Source of the DNA: Chloroflexota bacterium
GTDB lineage: Bacteria; Chloroflexota; Dehalococcoidia; Tepidiformales; Tepidiformaceae
Length of the DNA stretch: 64,000 nt
Assembly: GCA_016234445.1 (NCBI GenBank)
Contig: JACRBT010000002.1
Coordinates: 426,423 to 490,422 of the forward strand
Direction: 5' to 3'
Both the position numbers and the translations under genes were made by a program. How positions within the stretch are numbered: the stretch's first letter is position 1; each line of letters opens with the position of its first letter. Shown here piece after piece: positions 1-8,611 of this stretch. The notes under the pieces were generated by a model that was not told where the DNA came from, did not search any database, and was given only the letters and a program-made list of their open reading frames with translations.

Positions 1-2
1 GC

Positions 3-629
3 GTGAGCGCCGCGGTTGTCCTTGTCATCTTCACCATTCAGCAGGATCAGCTCTCGGTCCTCCTGATCGAACGGGCCGCCCAGCCCGCGGCCGGCCAGTG
101 GGCGCTCCCGGGCGGCGCCCTCCTCCCCGGCGAAACCGTCGACGGTGCCGCCACCCGCAAGCTCGCGGGCGAAACCGGCGTCGCCGACGTGTTCCTCGAA
201 CAGCTCTACACCTTCGACCGCCTCGGCGACGGCCTCGCCAGCGTCGTCGTCTGCTACTTCGCCCTCGTCGACGCCGCCCGCGCGAGGCTCCGCGCCGAAT
301 CCGAGTGGCGGCCGGCATGGCACCCCGTCCGCCGCCTCCCCCCGCTCGCCTTCGAAAACGACAAGGTCGTCGCCTACGCCCAGGAGCGGCTCCGAAACAA
401 GCTGGTGTACACGAACGTCGCCTACAGCCTCCTCCCGCGGCAGTTCACCCTCACGCGCCTCCAGCGGGTCTACGAGGCCATCCTCGGCGAGCCCGAGGAC
501 AAGCGGAACTTCCGCAAGCGCGTTGTCGGTTCCGGCATCGTCCGCGAGACCGGCCAGACCGCCAAAGAGGGCGCCCACCGCCCCGCCATGCTCTACGAAT
601 TCGCCTCCCGCGAGCCAATGACCCTCTGA
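3..629 (+). CDS. NrtR-like Nudix-fold transcriptional regulator
   Basis: The protein has an N-terminal Nudix fold (about residues 1-130) and a C-terminal winged helix (about 135-205, including YSLLPRQFTLTRLQRVYEA and KRNFRKR). This is the NrtR architecture, a regulator of NAD metabolism that senses ADP-ribose. The Nudix box is degenerate: the expected RE-x-x-EE core reads RKLAGE, so a catalytic Glu pair is incomplete, as in NrtR proteins that bind but do not hydrolyse ligand. Translation is shown from the GTG at base 3, but the window edge is so close that an earlier start is possible. modA follows 31 bp after its stop, from its own promoter, so no functional link to molybdate is claimed. An active ADP-ribose pyrophosphatase is the alternative. 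Confidence 0.75.
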   Translation: MSAAVVLVIFTIQQDQLSVLLIERAAQPAAGQWALPGGALLPGETVDGAATRKLAGETGVADVFLEQLYTFDRLGDGLASVVVCYFALVDAARARLRAESEWRPAWHPVRRLPPLAFENDKVVAYAQERLRNKLVYTNVAYSLLPRQFTLTRLQRVYEAILGEPEDKRNFRKRVVGSGIVRETGQTAKEGAHRPAMLYEFASREPMTL

Positions 630-644
630 AGCGGCGGCCCTCCG

Positions 645-650
645 TATACT
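645..650 (+). promoter_or_regulatory. -10 element of modABC
   Basis: TATACT lies 10 nt before the modA ATG, which would give a transcript with almost no leader. No clear -35 is seen. Confidence 0.5.
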
Positions 651-660
651 CCTCCTCGAC

Positions 661-1428
661 ATGCGCCGACTGGCCGCCCTCGCGATCCTTGCCTCCCTCT
701 TGCCGCTGACTGCCGGGTGCGGCTCCGGCGATGCCTCGATCACGGTCTTCGCTGCGTCGTCCCTCACCGACGCCTTCCGCGAAGCGGGCGCCGCCTACGA
801 AGCGGCCCACCCGGGGACGAAGGTCGCCTTCAGCTTCGCCTCGTCCCAGGCGCTGGCGACGCAGGTCGACGAAGGCGCCCCGGCCGACGTCTTCGCCTCC
901 GCCAGCGAAGAGCCCATGGACGCCCTGGCGAAGGCGGGCAAGGCCGCCGCGCCGACTGTCTTCGCGACCAACGCCCTCGCGGTGGCGGTGGCGAAGGGCG
1001 TGAACATCGACAGCCTCGACGACCTCGCCCGGCCGGGCCTGCGCCTCGTCATTGCCGCCGAGGATGTCCCCGCCGGACGCTACACTCGCGACATGCTCAC
1101 GAAGGCCACCGCCGTCTACGGTCCGGGCTTCGCTACCCGGGTGCTGGCGAACGTCCGCAGCGAAGAGCCGAACGTCCGCGCTGTCCTCACGAAGGTCCAG
1201 CTCGGCGAGGCGGACGCCGGCATTGTCTACGAAAGCGACCTCTCCGGTGGCCCCGCTGACGTGGCGCGGGTCAGCGTCCCCGCGGCCGTGAACGTCGTGG
1301 CGCGCTACCCCGTGGCCGTCGTCAGCGCCAGCAAGCACCGCGAGGCGGCGCGGTGCTTCATCGACTTTCTCCTTGGGGACGAAGGCCAGGCGATCCTGCG
1401 GCGCCACGGCTTTGGCGGCCCCGGATGA
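661..1428 (+). CDS. modA: Molybdate ABC transporter, substrate-binding lipoprotein ModA
   Basis: This is the extracytoplasmic molybdate/tungstate receptor that delivers oxyanion to ModBC. A lipoprotein signal peptide ends in the lipobox LTAGC (Cys20). The mature part begins with ITVFAASSLTDAF, the classic ModA strand and anion-binding Ser motif, followed by the type II periplasmic-binding fold (FSFASSQALATQVDEGAPADVFASA and a C-terminal ARCFIDFLLGDEGQAIL segment; residues grouped for reading). Length of 255 aa is normal. Its TGA overlaps the modB ATG (ATGA), so the three genes form one translationally coupled operon. Confidence 0.93.
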   Translation: MRRLAALAILASLLPLTAGCGSGDASITVFAASSLTDAFREAGAAYEAAHPGTKVAFSFASSQALATQVDEGAPADVFASASEEPMDALAKAGKAAAPTVFATNALAVAVAKGVNIDSLDDLARPGLRLVIAAEDVPAGRYTRDMLTKATAVYGPGFATRVLANVRSEEPNVRAVLTKVQLGEADAGIVYESDLSGGPADVARVSVPAAVNVVARYPVAVVSASKHREAARCFIDFLLGDEGQAILRRHGFGGPG

Positions 1429-2240
1429 GCGAGCAAAGCCGGAGTGACCGTGCCACATCCGCCGTGCTCTGGTTGCTTGCCGCCAGCTTCGCGCTCTTCT
1501 TCCTGCTCCCGCTCGCGGGCCTGGTCCAGCGCGGCCTCAGCGACAGCGGCACGTGGGACTCCATCACCTCCGGCACCGCGAGGGACGCGCTCTGGCTCTC
1601 GCTCTGGACTTCGACCCTGACGACCGCCCTGGCCGTCATCTTCGGGACGCCCGCCGCCTACCTGCTCTCCCGCGCGCACTTCCCGGGACAGTCCCTCGTC
1701 GAGGCGCTCATCGACCTCCCGATCGTCCTCCCGCCAACGGTGGCGGGCGTGGCCCTCCTCGCGGCCTTCGGGCGGCGCGGGGTGCTCGGCGAACCCCTGG
1801 ACGAACTCACGGGAATCACCTTCGGCTTCACGACGATGGCCGTGGTGATGGCCCAGTTCATCGTCGCCGCACCCTTCTTCGTCCGCGCCGCCCGGGCCGG
1901 GTTCGACTCCGTGGACCCCCAGTTCGAACAGGTCGCCCACACGCTTGGGGCGTCGCCGCGGCGGGCCGTCCTCCGGGTGGTCGTGCCGCTGGCGTGGCCT
2001 TCGCTGGCGGCGGGGCTGGTCCTTTGCTGGGCGCGGGCGATGGGCGAACTCGGCGCCACCCTGATCTTCGCCGGCAACTTCCAGGGCCGCACCCAGACCA
2101 TGCCGCTGGCGATTATCGAAGCGTTCGAAAGCTCGGCGGGGCTGGCCGGGGCCGTCGCCCTCTCGTTGCTCCTGCTGGCGGTGGCGCTGCTGGCGCTCGT
2201 CGCCTTCCGGGTGGCCCAGCGCGGGGGCGCCTACCGGTGA
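1425..2240 (+). CDS. modB: Molybdate ABC transporter permease ModB
   Basis: This is the inner-membrane permease of the molybdate importer, 271 aa with five to six hydrophobic spans. The binding-protein-dependent transport loop that docks on the ATPase is visible as EQVAHTLGASPRRAVLRVVV (about residues 165-185), followed by PLAWPSLAAG. The ATG at the ATGA overlap with modA is preferred to an in-frame ATG 72 bp upstream, which would lie inside modA. Its stop overlaps the GTG of modC. Confidence 0.92.
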   Translation: MSEQSRSDRATSAVLWLLAASFALFFLLPLAGLVQRGLSDSGTWDSITSGTARDALWLSLWTSTLTTALAVIFGTPAAYLLSRAHFPGQSLVEALIDLPIVLPPTVAGVALLAAFGRRGVLGEPLDELTGITFGFTTMAVVMAQFIVAAPFFVRAARAGFDSVDPQFEQVAHTLGASPRRAVLRVVVPLAWPSLAAGLVLCWARAMGELGATLIFAGNFQGRTQTMPLAIIEAFESSAGLAGAVALSLLLLAVALLALVAFRVAQRGGAYR

Positions 2241-3328
2241 GCCTCGAATTCGAAGCGACGATGACGGTCGGCGCCTTCCACTACGAAGCTGCCTTCGAGG
2301 CCCGCGACGAGATCGTCGTCCTCTTCGGCCACTCTGGTGCGGGCAAGAGCCTCACCCTCCAGGCGATCGCCGGCCTCCTCCGCCCTCAGTCGGGCCGGAT
2401 CGTCATCGACGGCCAGCCGGTCGTCGACACCACCCGCGGAATCGACCTCCCGCCCCAACGTCGGCACGTTGGTTATGTCGTGCAATCCCTCGCCCTCTTC
2501 CCCCATCTCACCGTCGCCGAAAACGTCGCCTTCGGCATGAACGGCGACCGCGCCAGCCGCGCCAGCCGCACCGCCCGCCTCCTCCAGGCCCTCGGGCTGG
2601 AAGGCACGGGGGATCGCCGCCCCCGGACCCTGAGCGTGGGGCAGCAGCAGCGCGTCGCCCTCGCCCGGGCACTGGGACGGGAAGCCCGCCTCCTCCTCCT
2701 CGACGAGCCCTTCAGCGCCCTCGACGAATCCCTCCGGACCTCCCTGCGATCGGAGCTCCTCCGGCTCCGGGCCGAACTCGGACTCAGCATCGTCTTCGTC
2801 ACCCACGACCTCCGCGAGGCCCACCTGCTCGCCGACCGCCTCGCGGTCTTCGACGCCGGCCGGGTGCTCCAGTTCGGGCCACGGGAGGACGTCTTCCGGC
2901 GGCCGTCATCTCGCCGCGTGGCCGAACTCACGGGTGTCGCAAACATCGCCCGCGGCGTGGTCCGGGAAGCAGACGAGACGAGCATCACCGTCGACGTCGC
3001 CGGCATGGCGCTCGTCTGCGGGGCGGTGCCCGGGCTGCAGGCGCCGTCCCCGGGGTCAGCCGTCGACGTTACCATCCGGGCGGAGCGGGTGAACCTGCGG
3101 CGCTTCCGTGGCGGCGGCATCCCCGGGACCAACACCCTTGAGGCGCGGATCGTCGAGGAGTACGCCTACGGCTCCACTCACACGCTGAAGTTCGCGCCGG
3201 TAGGGCCAGGCCCGGCCCTCGAAGTCGAGATCGCCGCCCGGCCGTACGAGGTGCTGGGGGTCGCCGGTCAGCGCGACTGGCTCCTCGAGCTGCCCCCCGG
3301 CGACCTCCACGTCATGCCGGCTTCGTAG
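2237..3328 (+). CDS. modC: Molybdate ABC transporter ATPase ModC
   Basis: This is the ATPase that powers molybdate uptake, 363 aa from a GTG overlapping the modB stop. It has Walker A GHSGAGKS (about residues 32-39), signature LSVGQQQRVALARAL, Walker B LLLLDEP and the switch His in VFVTHD. After about residue 225 there is a C-terminal Mop/TOBE-type region, the part that in ModC proteins binds oxyanion and can regulate transport. The 3' end overlaps the convergent methyltransferase gene by 17 bp. Confidence 0.9.
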   Translation: MSLEFEATMTVGAFHYEAAFEARDEIVVLFGHSGAGKSLTLQAIAGLLRPQSGRIVIDGQPVVDTTRGIDLPPQRRHVGYVVQSLALFPHLTVAENVAFGMNGDRASRASRTARLLQALGLEGTGDRRPRTLSVGQQQRVALARALGREARLLLLDEPFSALDESLRTSLRSELLRLRAELGLSIVFVTHDLREAHLLADRLAVFDAGRVLQFGPREDVFRRPSSRRVAELTGVANIARGVVREADETSITVDVAGMALVCGAVPGLQAPSPGSAVDVTIRAERVNLRRFRGGGIPGTNTLEARIVEEYAYGSTHTLKFAPVGPGPALEVEIAARPYEVLGVAGQRDWLLELPPGDLHVMPAS

Positions 3329-3968
3329 GCTCCTCCGCCTCGCCGACCGCCCGGGCCATGACCGCGAACAGTGGGTCCGTCCGCCCTGGATTGGGGCTGA
3401 GGTCGCAGGCGAGCGGCGACCCGAACGCCCCCGAAAGCTGGAAGTACATGGCGATCAGGTCAGCGTGCTCGCGGCTGTTCAGCGCCTGCCACATCGCCAC
3501 GGCCTTGGTCGGAAAGCAGCGATTCGAATAGGTGACGATGAAGGGACCGCCCGGCCGCAGCACGCGCCCCACCTCCCTGAACACCTCCACCGGCGACGTC
3601 AGGTACTGCACCGAAACCGTGACGACAGCGCCTCCGAAGGCACGATCCGCGAACGGCAGCCGCGGCTCCCGGTTCAGGTCCTGGACGACGAAGCTGGCCA
3701 GCTGCGGGTTCGCCGCCAGCTCCTCGGCGTTCATCCCGAGGCCGGTCACGCTCTCATACTTCTTCGACTCAGGGAGGTGGGACACCCAGCTGGACATCAG
3801 GTCGAGGATGGGTTCGCCCTCGGGCAGCATCTCGCCGTAGAAGCGCGTCGCCGCCGCAATCGCCTCGTCGTCGATGTGCGTGACGAGCCGGGGGACGCTG
3901 TAGAAGAGATCGTCGGCCGTCTCGTCGGCGCGGCGGAAGTGCTCGGGCCTGAAGGGCGAATCTCCCAT
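3312..3968 (-). CDS. SAM-dependent class I methyltransferase
   Basis: A Rossmann-type methyltransferase of 218 aa. The SAM-binding motif I has the variant form ILDLMSSWVSHLPE (about residues 53-66), motif II/III is seen in QDLNREPRLPFADRAFGGAV and VSVQYL, and post-motif LRPGGPFIVTYSNR. This DLxSxxxSHLP subtype is a recognised branch of type-11-like methyltransferases, but the substrate cannot be read from the sequence. It lies 5 nt downstream of the ABM-domain gene and is probably co-transcribed with it. Convergent with modC. Confidence 0.75.
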   Translation of the reverse strand: MGDSPFRPEHFRRADETADDLFYSVPRLVTHIDDEAIAAATRFYGEMLPEGEPILDLMSSWVSHLPESKKYESVTGLGMNAEELAANPQLASFVVQDLNREPRLPFADRAFGGAVVTVSVQYLTSPVEVFREVGRVLRPGGPFIVTYSNRCFPTKAVAMWQALNSREHADLIAMYFQLSGAFGSPLACDLSPNPGRTDPLFAVMARAVGEAEEPTKPA

Positions 3969-3973
3969 CGGGC

Positions 3974-4291
3974 TCAGGCCGGCGACCGCGAACCGGACTC
4001 GACGATGACCGCCTCGTAGAACCGGGCGCGGGGGTGCCCGGCGAGGATGCCGTCGGGGGTGCGGGCGGCGTGCGCCTGCCGGAACGCGTCAGAGGCGGTC
4101 CAGGCAATGAAGTCTTCGCGCGATTCCCAGATGGTGTGCGACAGGTAGTCGCCCGGCTCGTCCCCTCGCAGAAGGGAGAACTGGACGAACCCCTTGAGCC
4201 CCTGGAGATGCGATTCCCGCGTCCGCCAGAGCGTCTCAAAGTCGGCGGCGCGTTCCGGGATGACGGTGAACTGGTTCATGGCAATGAACAT
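3974..4291 (-). CDS. Antibiotic-biosynthesis-monooxygenase (ABM) family protein, HmoA/IsdG-like
   Basis: A 105-aa single-domain dimeric alpha+beta barrel protein. NQFTVIPERAADFETLWRTR, GFVQFSLLRGDE and YLSHTIWESREDFIAWTAS follow the pattern of heme-degrading monooxygenases of the HmoA/HmoB group, which open heme to release iron in the cytoplasm. A heme role is inferred from the family only; other ABM proteins act on quinones. The ATG chosen has a GGAGG 8 nt upstream; an in-frame upstream extension has no ribosome site and a Pro/Arg-rich non-protein-like composition. Confidence 0.75.
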   Translation of the reverse strand: MFIAMNQFTVIPERAADFETLWRTRESHLQGLKGFVQFSLLRGDEPGDYLSHTIWESREDFIAWTASDAFRQAHAARTPDGILAGHPRARFYEAVIVESGSRSPA

Positions 4292-4375
4292 TGGTGGCCC
4301 CTCCAATGCCGGGTCGGTCGAGCATACCCGAAAGCGCGGCAGCGGGGCCTGCTCGCGGCAGGGCGGAGGGCAAGG

Positions 4376-4381
4376 TAGTAT
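4376..4381 (+). promoter_or_regulatory. -10 element, leaderless type
   Basis: TAGTAT lies 8 nt before the ATG of the anchored protein gene and there is no ribosome site, so the mRNA probably starts at or next to the start codon. Confidence 0.5.
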
Positions 4382-4389
4382 CGCCTCCG

Positions 4390-5133
4390 ATGACGCTCGA
4401 CGCCGAAACCCTTGCCGCCCAGCGCCGGCCACTCCGCCAGTGGCTGGTCCCGCTCGTGGTCGGGGTGCTGGTGCTCGCCGGGGTCATCGCGGTCGTCGTC
4501 CTCGCGCAGCAGGCGGGCACCTCCGATGCCCCGCCGGAACCCGGGGCGTTCGTCCCGCCCGCGGCGATCGGCCAGACCGTCGCCTTCGACGTCCAGCAGG
4601 CCCAGTCCGGAAAACTGAACCTCGCCAGCCCCTCCGGTCCCCAGGCGGCGCGCTTCAAGGCGAGCGTCCGCGACCTCGCGCTCCCCGACAGCACGCCCGT
4701 CGAAGTGCTGACCTCTTCGAAGCTGACCGACGTCCGCCCCGGCGATTGGGTCACCGTCTTCGGCGTCTTCAACGAAGTCCGGAACTTCGCCATCCGCTCC
4801 GTCGTCGTGATCCGCGACCCTGGTAAGCCCCTCGACGACGGGTTCGTGCGTTCGCCCGCGGGGTTCCTGGGGGACGAAGCGGCCAAGGACCAGGCCGAGC
4901 GGCCGATCCTCGGGGGCCTCGTCGAAAGCGTGGGCGACAAGTCGCTGGTGATAACGGGCGCGACCGGGGCCGTCACCATCACCCTCTCGGCGACGCCGCC
5001 CCTCTACCGGCTTGTCGCGGCCAACATGGGAGCGATCGTCGAGGGCGGGCGCGCCGCCTTCCTTCTCCCCGCCGGTGCCGGCATCGAGGCGACGACGGCC
5101 GTCCTCGTCCTTCCGCCACAGCCAGCCCAGTAG
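4390..5133 (+). CDS. Membrane-anchored extracytoplasmic protein with two DUF5666-like beta domains
   Basis: A 247-aa protein with a short cytoplasmic N-terminus, one transmembrane helix (about residues 19-40, WLVPLVVGVLVLAGVIAVVV) and an extracytoplasmic part. Two similar beta-rich units are seen: about residues 55-140 (ending GDWVTVFGVFNEVRNFAIRS) and about 170-245 (GGLVESVGDKSLVITGATG). The pattern of small strands with 'GxVxSV..sLVI' resembles DUF5666/OB-like repeats. Function unknown. The start is set by the leaderless -10 box just upstream. Confidence 0.6.
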   Translation: MTLDAETLAAQRRPLRQWLVPLVVGVLVLAGVIAVVVLAQQAGTSDAPPEPGAFVPPAAIGQTVAFDVQQAQSGKLNLASPSGPQAARFKASVRDLALPDSTPVEVLTSSKLTDVRPGDWVTVFGVFNEVRNFAIRSVVVIRDPGKPLDDGFVRSPAGFLGDEAAKDQAERPILGGLVESVGDKSLVITGATGAVTITLSATPPLYRLVAANMGAIVEGGRAAFLLPAGAGIEATTAVLVLPPQPAQ

Positions 5134-5142
5134 CCTCGAAAG

Positions 5143-8100
5143 CTATTCCGTCCGCAGGGCCTGGGCGTCCGACGTCCGCGCCAGCACCCGGACCGCGACC
5201 ACGAGCGCGACGAGGAAGATAGCGACCACGGCCCCGCCGCCGACCGCGACGAACGACCACTCGGTCTGCAGCACGAACCCTGGCTCCACTTTCGAGCCCG
5301 TCTCGGTCACGTTCAGGAACGAGAGCATCTGGCGCCCGACGAGAAGCCCAAGGTAGGCGCCGATGGCGACACCGACGACGCCCACCATCCCGTATTCCAG
5401 CGCCAGCACCCGCGCGATCTGTCCCCGCGAGAGGCCGATCGCGCGCATCACGGCGAATTCCACCCGCCGCCGTTGGACCACAGTCCAGAGCGTCACCAGC
5501 ACCGCCGCCCCCACCAGGATGAGCACCGAAAGGAACGCCACAACCAGGATCCCGGTCCCGCCGGCGGCGATCAGCGGGTTCTTCTGGACCGTGTCCAGGG
5601 TCTCCTTGCGGTCGAGGACGGACGTGAAGCCGAAATCCTTTTTCCGCAACGCAACCTCGATCGCGTCAGTGTCCGCCCCCGGTTCCAGCGAAAGCCAGGC
5701 TTCGTTCACGACTTTTCGGCCGTTGTCGCCAACCATGTCCATCCACGAAACCAGCTGTTCCCGGTTCATTACGAGTGCCCAGCCATCCTTCGTCGGGGCC
5801 GTCGGGAAAAGGTCGAACTCCCCGCGGATCACGACCGGGATCAATGCGTCGTTGAGGATGACGAAGCCAGTGGAACCCACGCTCAGCCCGGCGGCCGTCA
5901 GCAGGTCCTTCGCCGCCACCACCGGGAACGGGACGGACGGGTCAGACGCGAAAAACCCGTGGCTCGACTCTCCCGCCCCGGTGCCGAAGGTGAATCGCCC
6001 CGACAACTTCCCGGAGTGGGGCTTCTCGGCGTTCACTGTCAGCGCGTCCCTGTTGTTGGTCTTCACCGGCAAGACGCCCCAGGCAGCCGGCTCTTCGAAC
6101 CCATCGATCACCGTCACCTGCCCGGAAGCCGAAACCGCCCCCAGGTCGTCCACATAGACGGGCGCGGAATTCAGCGCGAAGACATTCGGCGGGCCCGTAA
6201 AGACAATCGCGAGCACCGTCAGCGCCCCAACCAGTCCTCGCCCCTCGTAACCGCCGCGCATCTCCCGCCAGCCTTCGCCTTCAAGCTTCCCGAGGTCGAC
6301 CAGCAGCAGCCGGTTCTCCGAATCGCGCACCCGTGCCCAGGCGGTGACGCTTTCGCGGGCCGTTTGCGGGTTCACCCAGAGTGAGATCTCCGTCGTCCCC
6401 GCCGGGAGGGGCCGCCCCGCAAGTTTCCTGCCGCCCTCCAGTGGCGCCAACACCTCGCGCAGCGGGCGGTTTGCGAAGTCGTCGCGGAACCAGAGCATGT
6501 CGCCGGCCGCCGACGGGTCCACGCCCAGGAGCTGGATCGTTTGGCCGCCCGGGCCACCGGCCGAAAGCGACCCTGCCCACCGCGAAGTTGCGGACGCGCG
6601 CTCCACCCCAGGGATCGCCGCAAGCCGCTCGTCGAACCTGGAGAGGACCGGGTCGACCGCGAGCCCGTCGCCGCCCGTCGCCCGGAACTCGACCCCCACC
6701 TCGAAGTTCGCCCGGTCTTCGTAGGACTGCTCCGCGGTGGAGCTGTAGCTTGCCGCGAAGGTCCCGACGGCGACCGCCATCATCAGGAGCAGCGTCAGCC
6801 GCGTGTGCTGCGACGGGTTGCGGACCACCTGCCAGAGGCCGATGGCGACGGTCACGCCGCTTATCGCCGCCAGCGACCGCGCCAGCAGGCGCAGCATCAG
6901 CGGGTACAGCCGCAATGTCACTGCGGCCGCCGCTGCGATGATCAACGCCGGCGAGGCGAGCAGCACCGGGTCGGAGCTGACGCCCCCCGCCGCCGACGGC
7001 GTGAACACCGAGCCGCGTTCGTGCAGTTCCCAGAGCAGAAGCGCCGCGAACAGGGCCAACACGACGTCCAGGTAGTACCGCTGGATCAGCCCCGGGCCAG
7101 GGCGGGATTCGGCTCGCCGCTGGGCCAGCGCCCCCTTCCTCGCGACTGACCACGCCGGCACCAGCAGCGCCAGGAGCGCTAGCCCCACGCCGATTCCCGC
7201 CATCCCGAACGAGAGCGCCGGCACCGTCACCGGCAACAAGTCGCCCCCGGAGACGTCTTCGAAGAGCGGCGTCAGCCCCAGGAGCGCCGTCGCGGCGGCA
7301 GCGATGAAGGGCGCGACCAGGACGACCGGCACCCCCACCGCCAGCCCTTCGAGCAGGTAGGCGAAGACCACCTGGCCGACGCTCGCCCCACGCCCCTGGA
7401 AGAGCGCAATCTCCCGCGACTGGCGTTCGATGACGATCCCGGCGACGAGGCTGACGTAGAACACGGCGATCGCCGCGATTTCGAGGAGCAGGATCGTCAG
7501 CGGCTTCTGCTGGAAGCTGGAGCTCCGCCCGTAGTCCTTGAGCGCGTCTGTCAGCGGGCTGTAGGCGAAGCCCCCGAGTTGCCACATTTCGTCGTTCAGC
7601 TGCCGTTCGTCGTCCTGGGCGCGCTCGAAGTTCGCCCGCGTGAGCCGGGTCGAGTCTGCGGTCAGGTTCCACTCGCGGATCGCGTAGGAGCCGGGGAACT
7701 GGGCGCCATAGGCCGCGACGGCAGCTTCTTCGATGAGCATCGGCACGATCGGCCCCGCGTCGGGGAGCACCCGGGGGGCCGGTTCGAAGTGCCGCTCCGC
7801 CCCGCTCACCCAGAACGGGTCGTCCGGGTCGGCCGGCTCGGCGATGCCGACGAGCGTCGCCAGGAACTCCCGGTGGACAACGGCGCCGGGGTTGCAGATC
7901 GGCGGAGGCGGCGGGATCTCTTCCGTCGGGATCTCGCGGAAGCAGGTGTCGAAGTCCTCGGAGACCCTGAACGTCTCCCCAACCTTGAGCCGCATCAGGG
8001 CCGCGCCGTTCACGCCCATCAGCACTTCCATCGGCTTCGAAGCGTCGCCGCCTTCGGGGAACCGGCCTTCGACGAGCCGCACCTTGTCGCGGTAGCCCTC

Positions 8101-8493
8101 CAGCCACTGGGGCTGTCCCATCACTGAACGGAAGGGTGGGTTCTCGTTCTGGCGGGCGATGCTGAAGCGCCCGAGCGTCACCCGCCTGCCGGTCGCCACG
8201 GAGAACCAGCCGACGCGCTCCTGGATCCGGGCCTCGGCGGCGGTGACCACCTGGCTCCCTTCAGCGGTCCCCAGGGGCAGCGCCCGGAATTCGATGTGGG
8301 AGGCCGGGCGGCCCGCGAGCTGGTCGTCGATCGTAAAGGTCAGCCCCAGGTCCGACATCGCCCGGGCATAGACGGGGGCCGCCGCCAGCAACGTCGCCGC
8401 GACAACAATCCCGAGCGCGAGCACGGCCAGCATCTTCCAGTTGCCCGCGCTGCGGCGGGCGACAACCGACCAGACGGCAGGCAGCCTTCCCAC
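5143..8493 (-). CDS. Large FtsX/MacB-type ABC transporter permease
   Basis: A 1116-aa permease with two FtsX-like units. An N-terminal helix (about residues 18-40) is followed by a large extracytoplasmic domain, a helix cluster (about 340-590, with VIERQSREIALFQGRGAS, the conserved cytoplasmic coupling segment), a second large extracytoplasmic domain, and a C-terminal three-helix cluster with VVQRRRVEFAVMRAIGLSRG. Such proteins act mechanically with LolD/MacB-like ATPases in export or lipoprotein handling, not in bulk import. The GTG at 8493 is chosen because its N-terminus aligns with that of the divergent homologue next door; a longer form would run into the divergent promoter region. It probably shares the ATPases encoded downstream of that homologue. 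Confidence 0.82.
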   Translation of the reverse strand: MGRLPAVWSVVARRSAGNWKMLAVLALGIVVAATLLAAAPVYARAMSDLGLTFTIDDQLAGRPASHIEFRALPLGTAEGSQVVTAAEARIQERVGWFSVATGRRVTLGRFSIARQNENPPFRSVMGQPQWLEGYRDKVRLVEGRFPEGGDASKPMEVLMGVNGAALMRLKVGETFRVSEDFDTCFREIPTEEIPPPPPICNPGAVVHREFLATLVGIAEPADPDDPFWVSGAERHFEPAPRVLPDAGPIVPMLIEEAAVAAYGAQFPGSYAIREWNLTADSTRLTRANFERAQDDERQLNDEMWQLGGFAYSPLTDALKDYGRSSSFQQKPLTILLLEIAAIAVFYVSLVAGIVIERQSREIALFQGRGASVGQVVFAYLLEGLAVGVPVVLVAPFIAAAATALLGLTPLFEDVSGGDLLPVTVPALSFGMAGIGVGLALLALLVPAWSVARKGALAQRRAESRPGPGLIQRYYLDVVLALFAALLLWELHERGSVFTPSAAGGVSSDPVLLASPALIIAAAAAVTLRLYPLMLRLLARSLAAISGVTVAIGLWQVVRNPSQHTRLTLLLMMAVAVGTFAASYSSTAEQSYEDRANFEVGVEFRATGGDGLAVDPVLSRFDERLAAIPGVERASATSRWAGSLSAGGPGGQTIQLLGVDPSAAGDMLWFRDDFANRPLREVLAPLEGGRKLAGRPLPAGTTEISLWVNPQTARESVTAWARVRDSENRLLLVDLGKLEGEGWREMRGGYEGRGLVGALTVLAIVFTGPPNVFALNSAPVYVDDLGAVSASGQVTVIDGFEEPAAWGVLPVKTNNRDALTVNAEKPHSGKLSGRFTFGTGAGESSHGFFASDPSVPFPVVAAKDLLTAAGLSVGSTGFVILNDALIPVVIRGEFDLFPTAPTKDGWALVMNREQLVSWMDMVGDNGRKVVNEAWLSLEPGADTDAIEVALRKKDFGFTSVLDRKETLDTVQKNPLIAAGGTGILVVAFLSVLILVGAAVLVTLWTVVQRRRVEFAVMRAIGLSRGQIARVLALEYGMVGVVGVAIGAYLGLLVGRQMLSFLNVTETGSKVEPGFVLQTEWSFVAVGGGAVVAIFLVALVVAVRVLARTSDAQALRTE

Positions 8494-8611
8494 GTTGAAC
8501 CCCCGGCCGCAAAGACTACACGGCGTCCAGCTTCGCGGCACGTTTGGGGCTTCGGCCGATCACCGGTAGACTGCGCGCTGGCGGCCATCGGGGCCGGCTG
8601 AGGGGGTCCGG

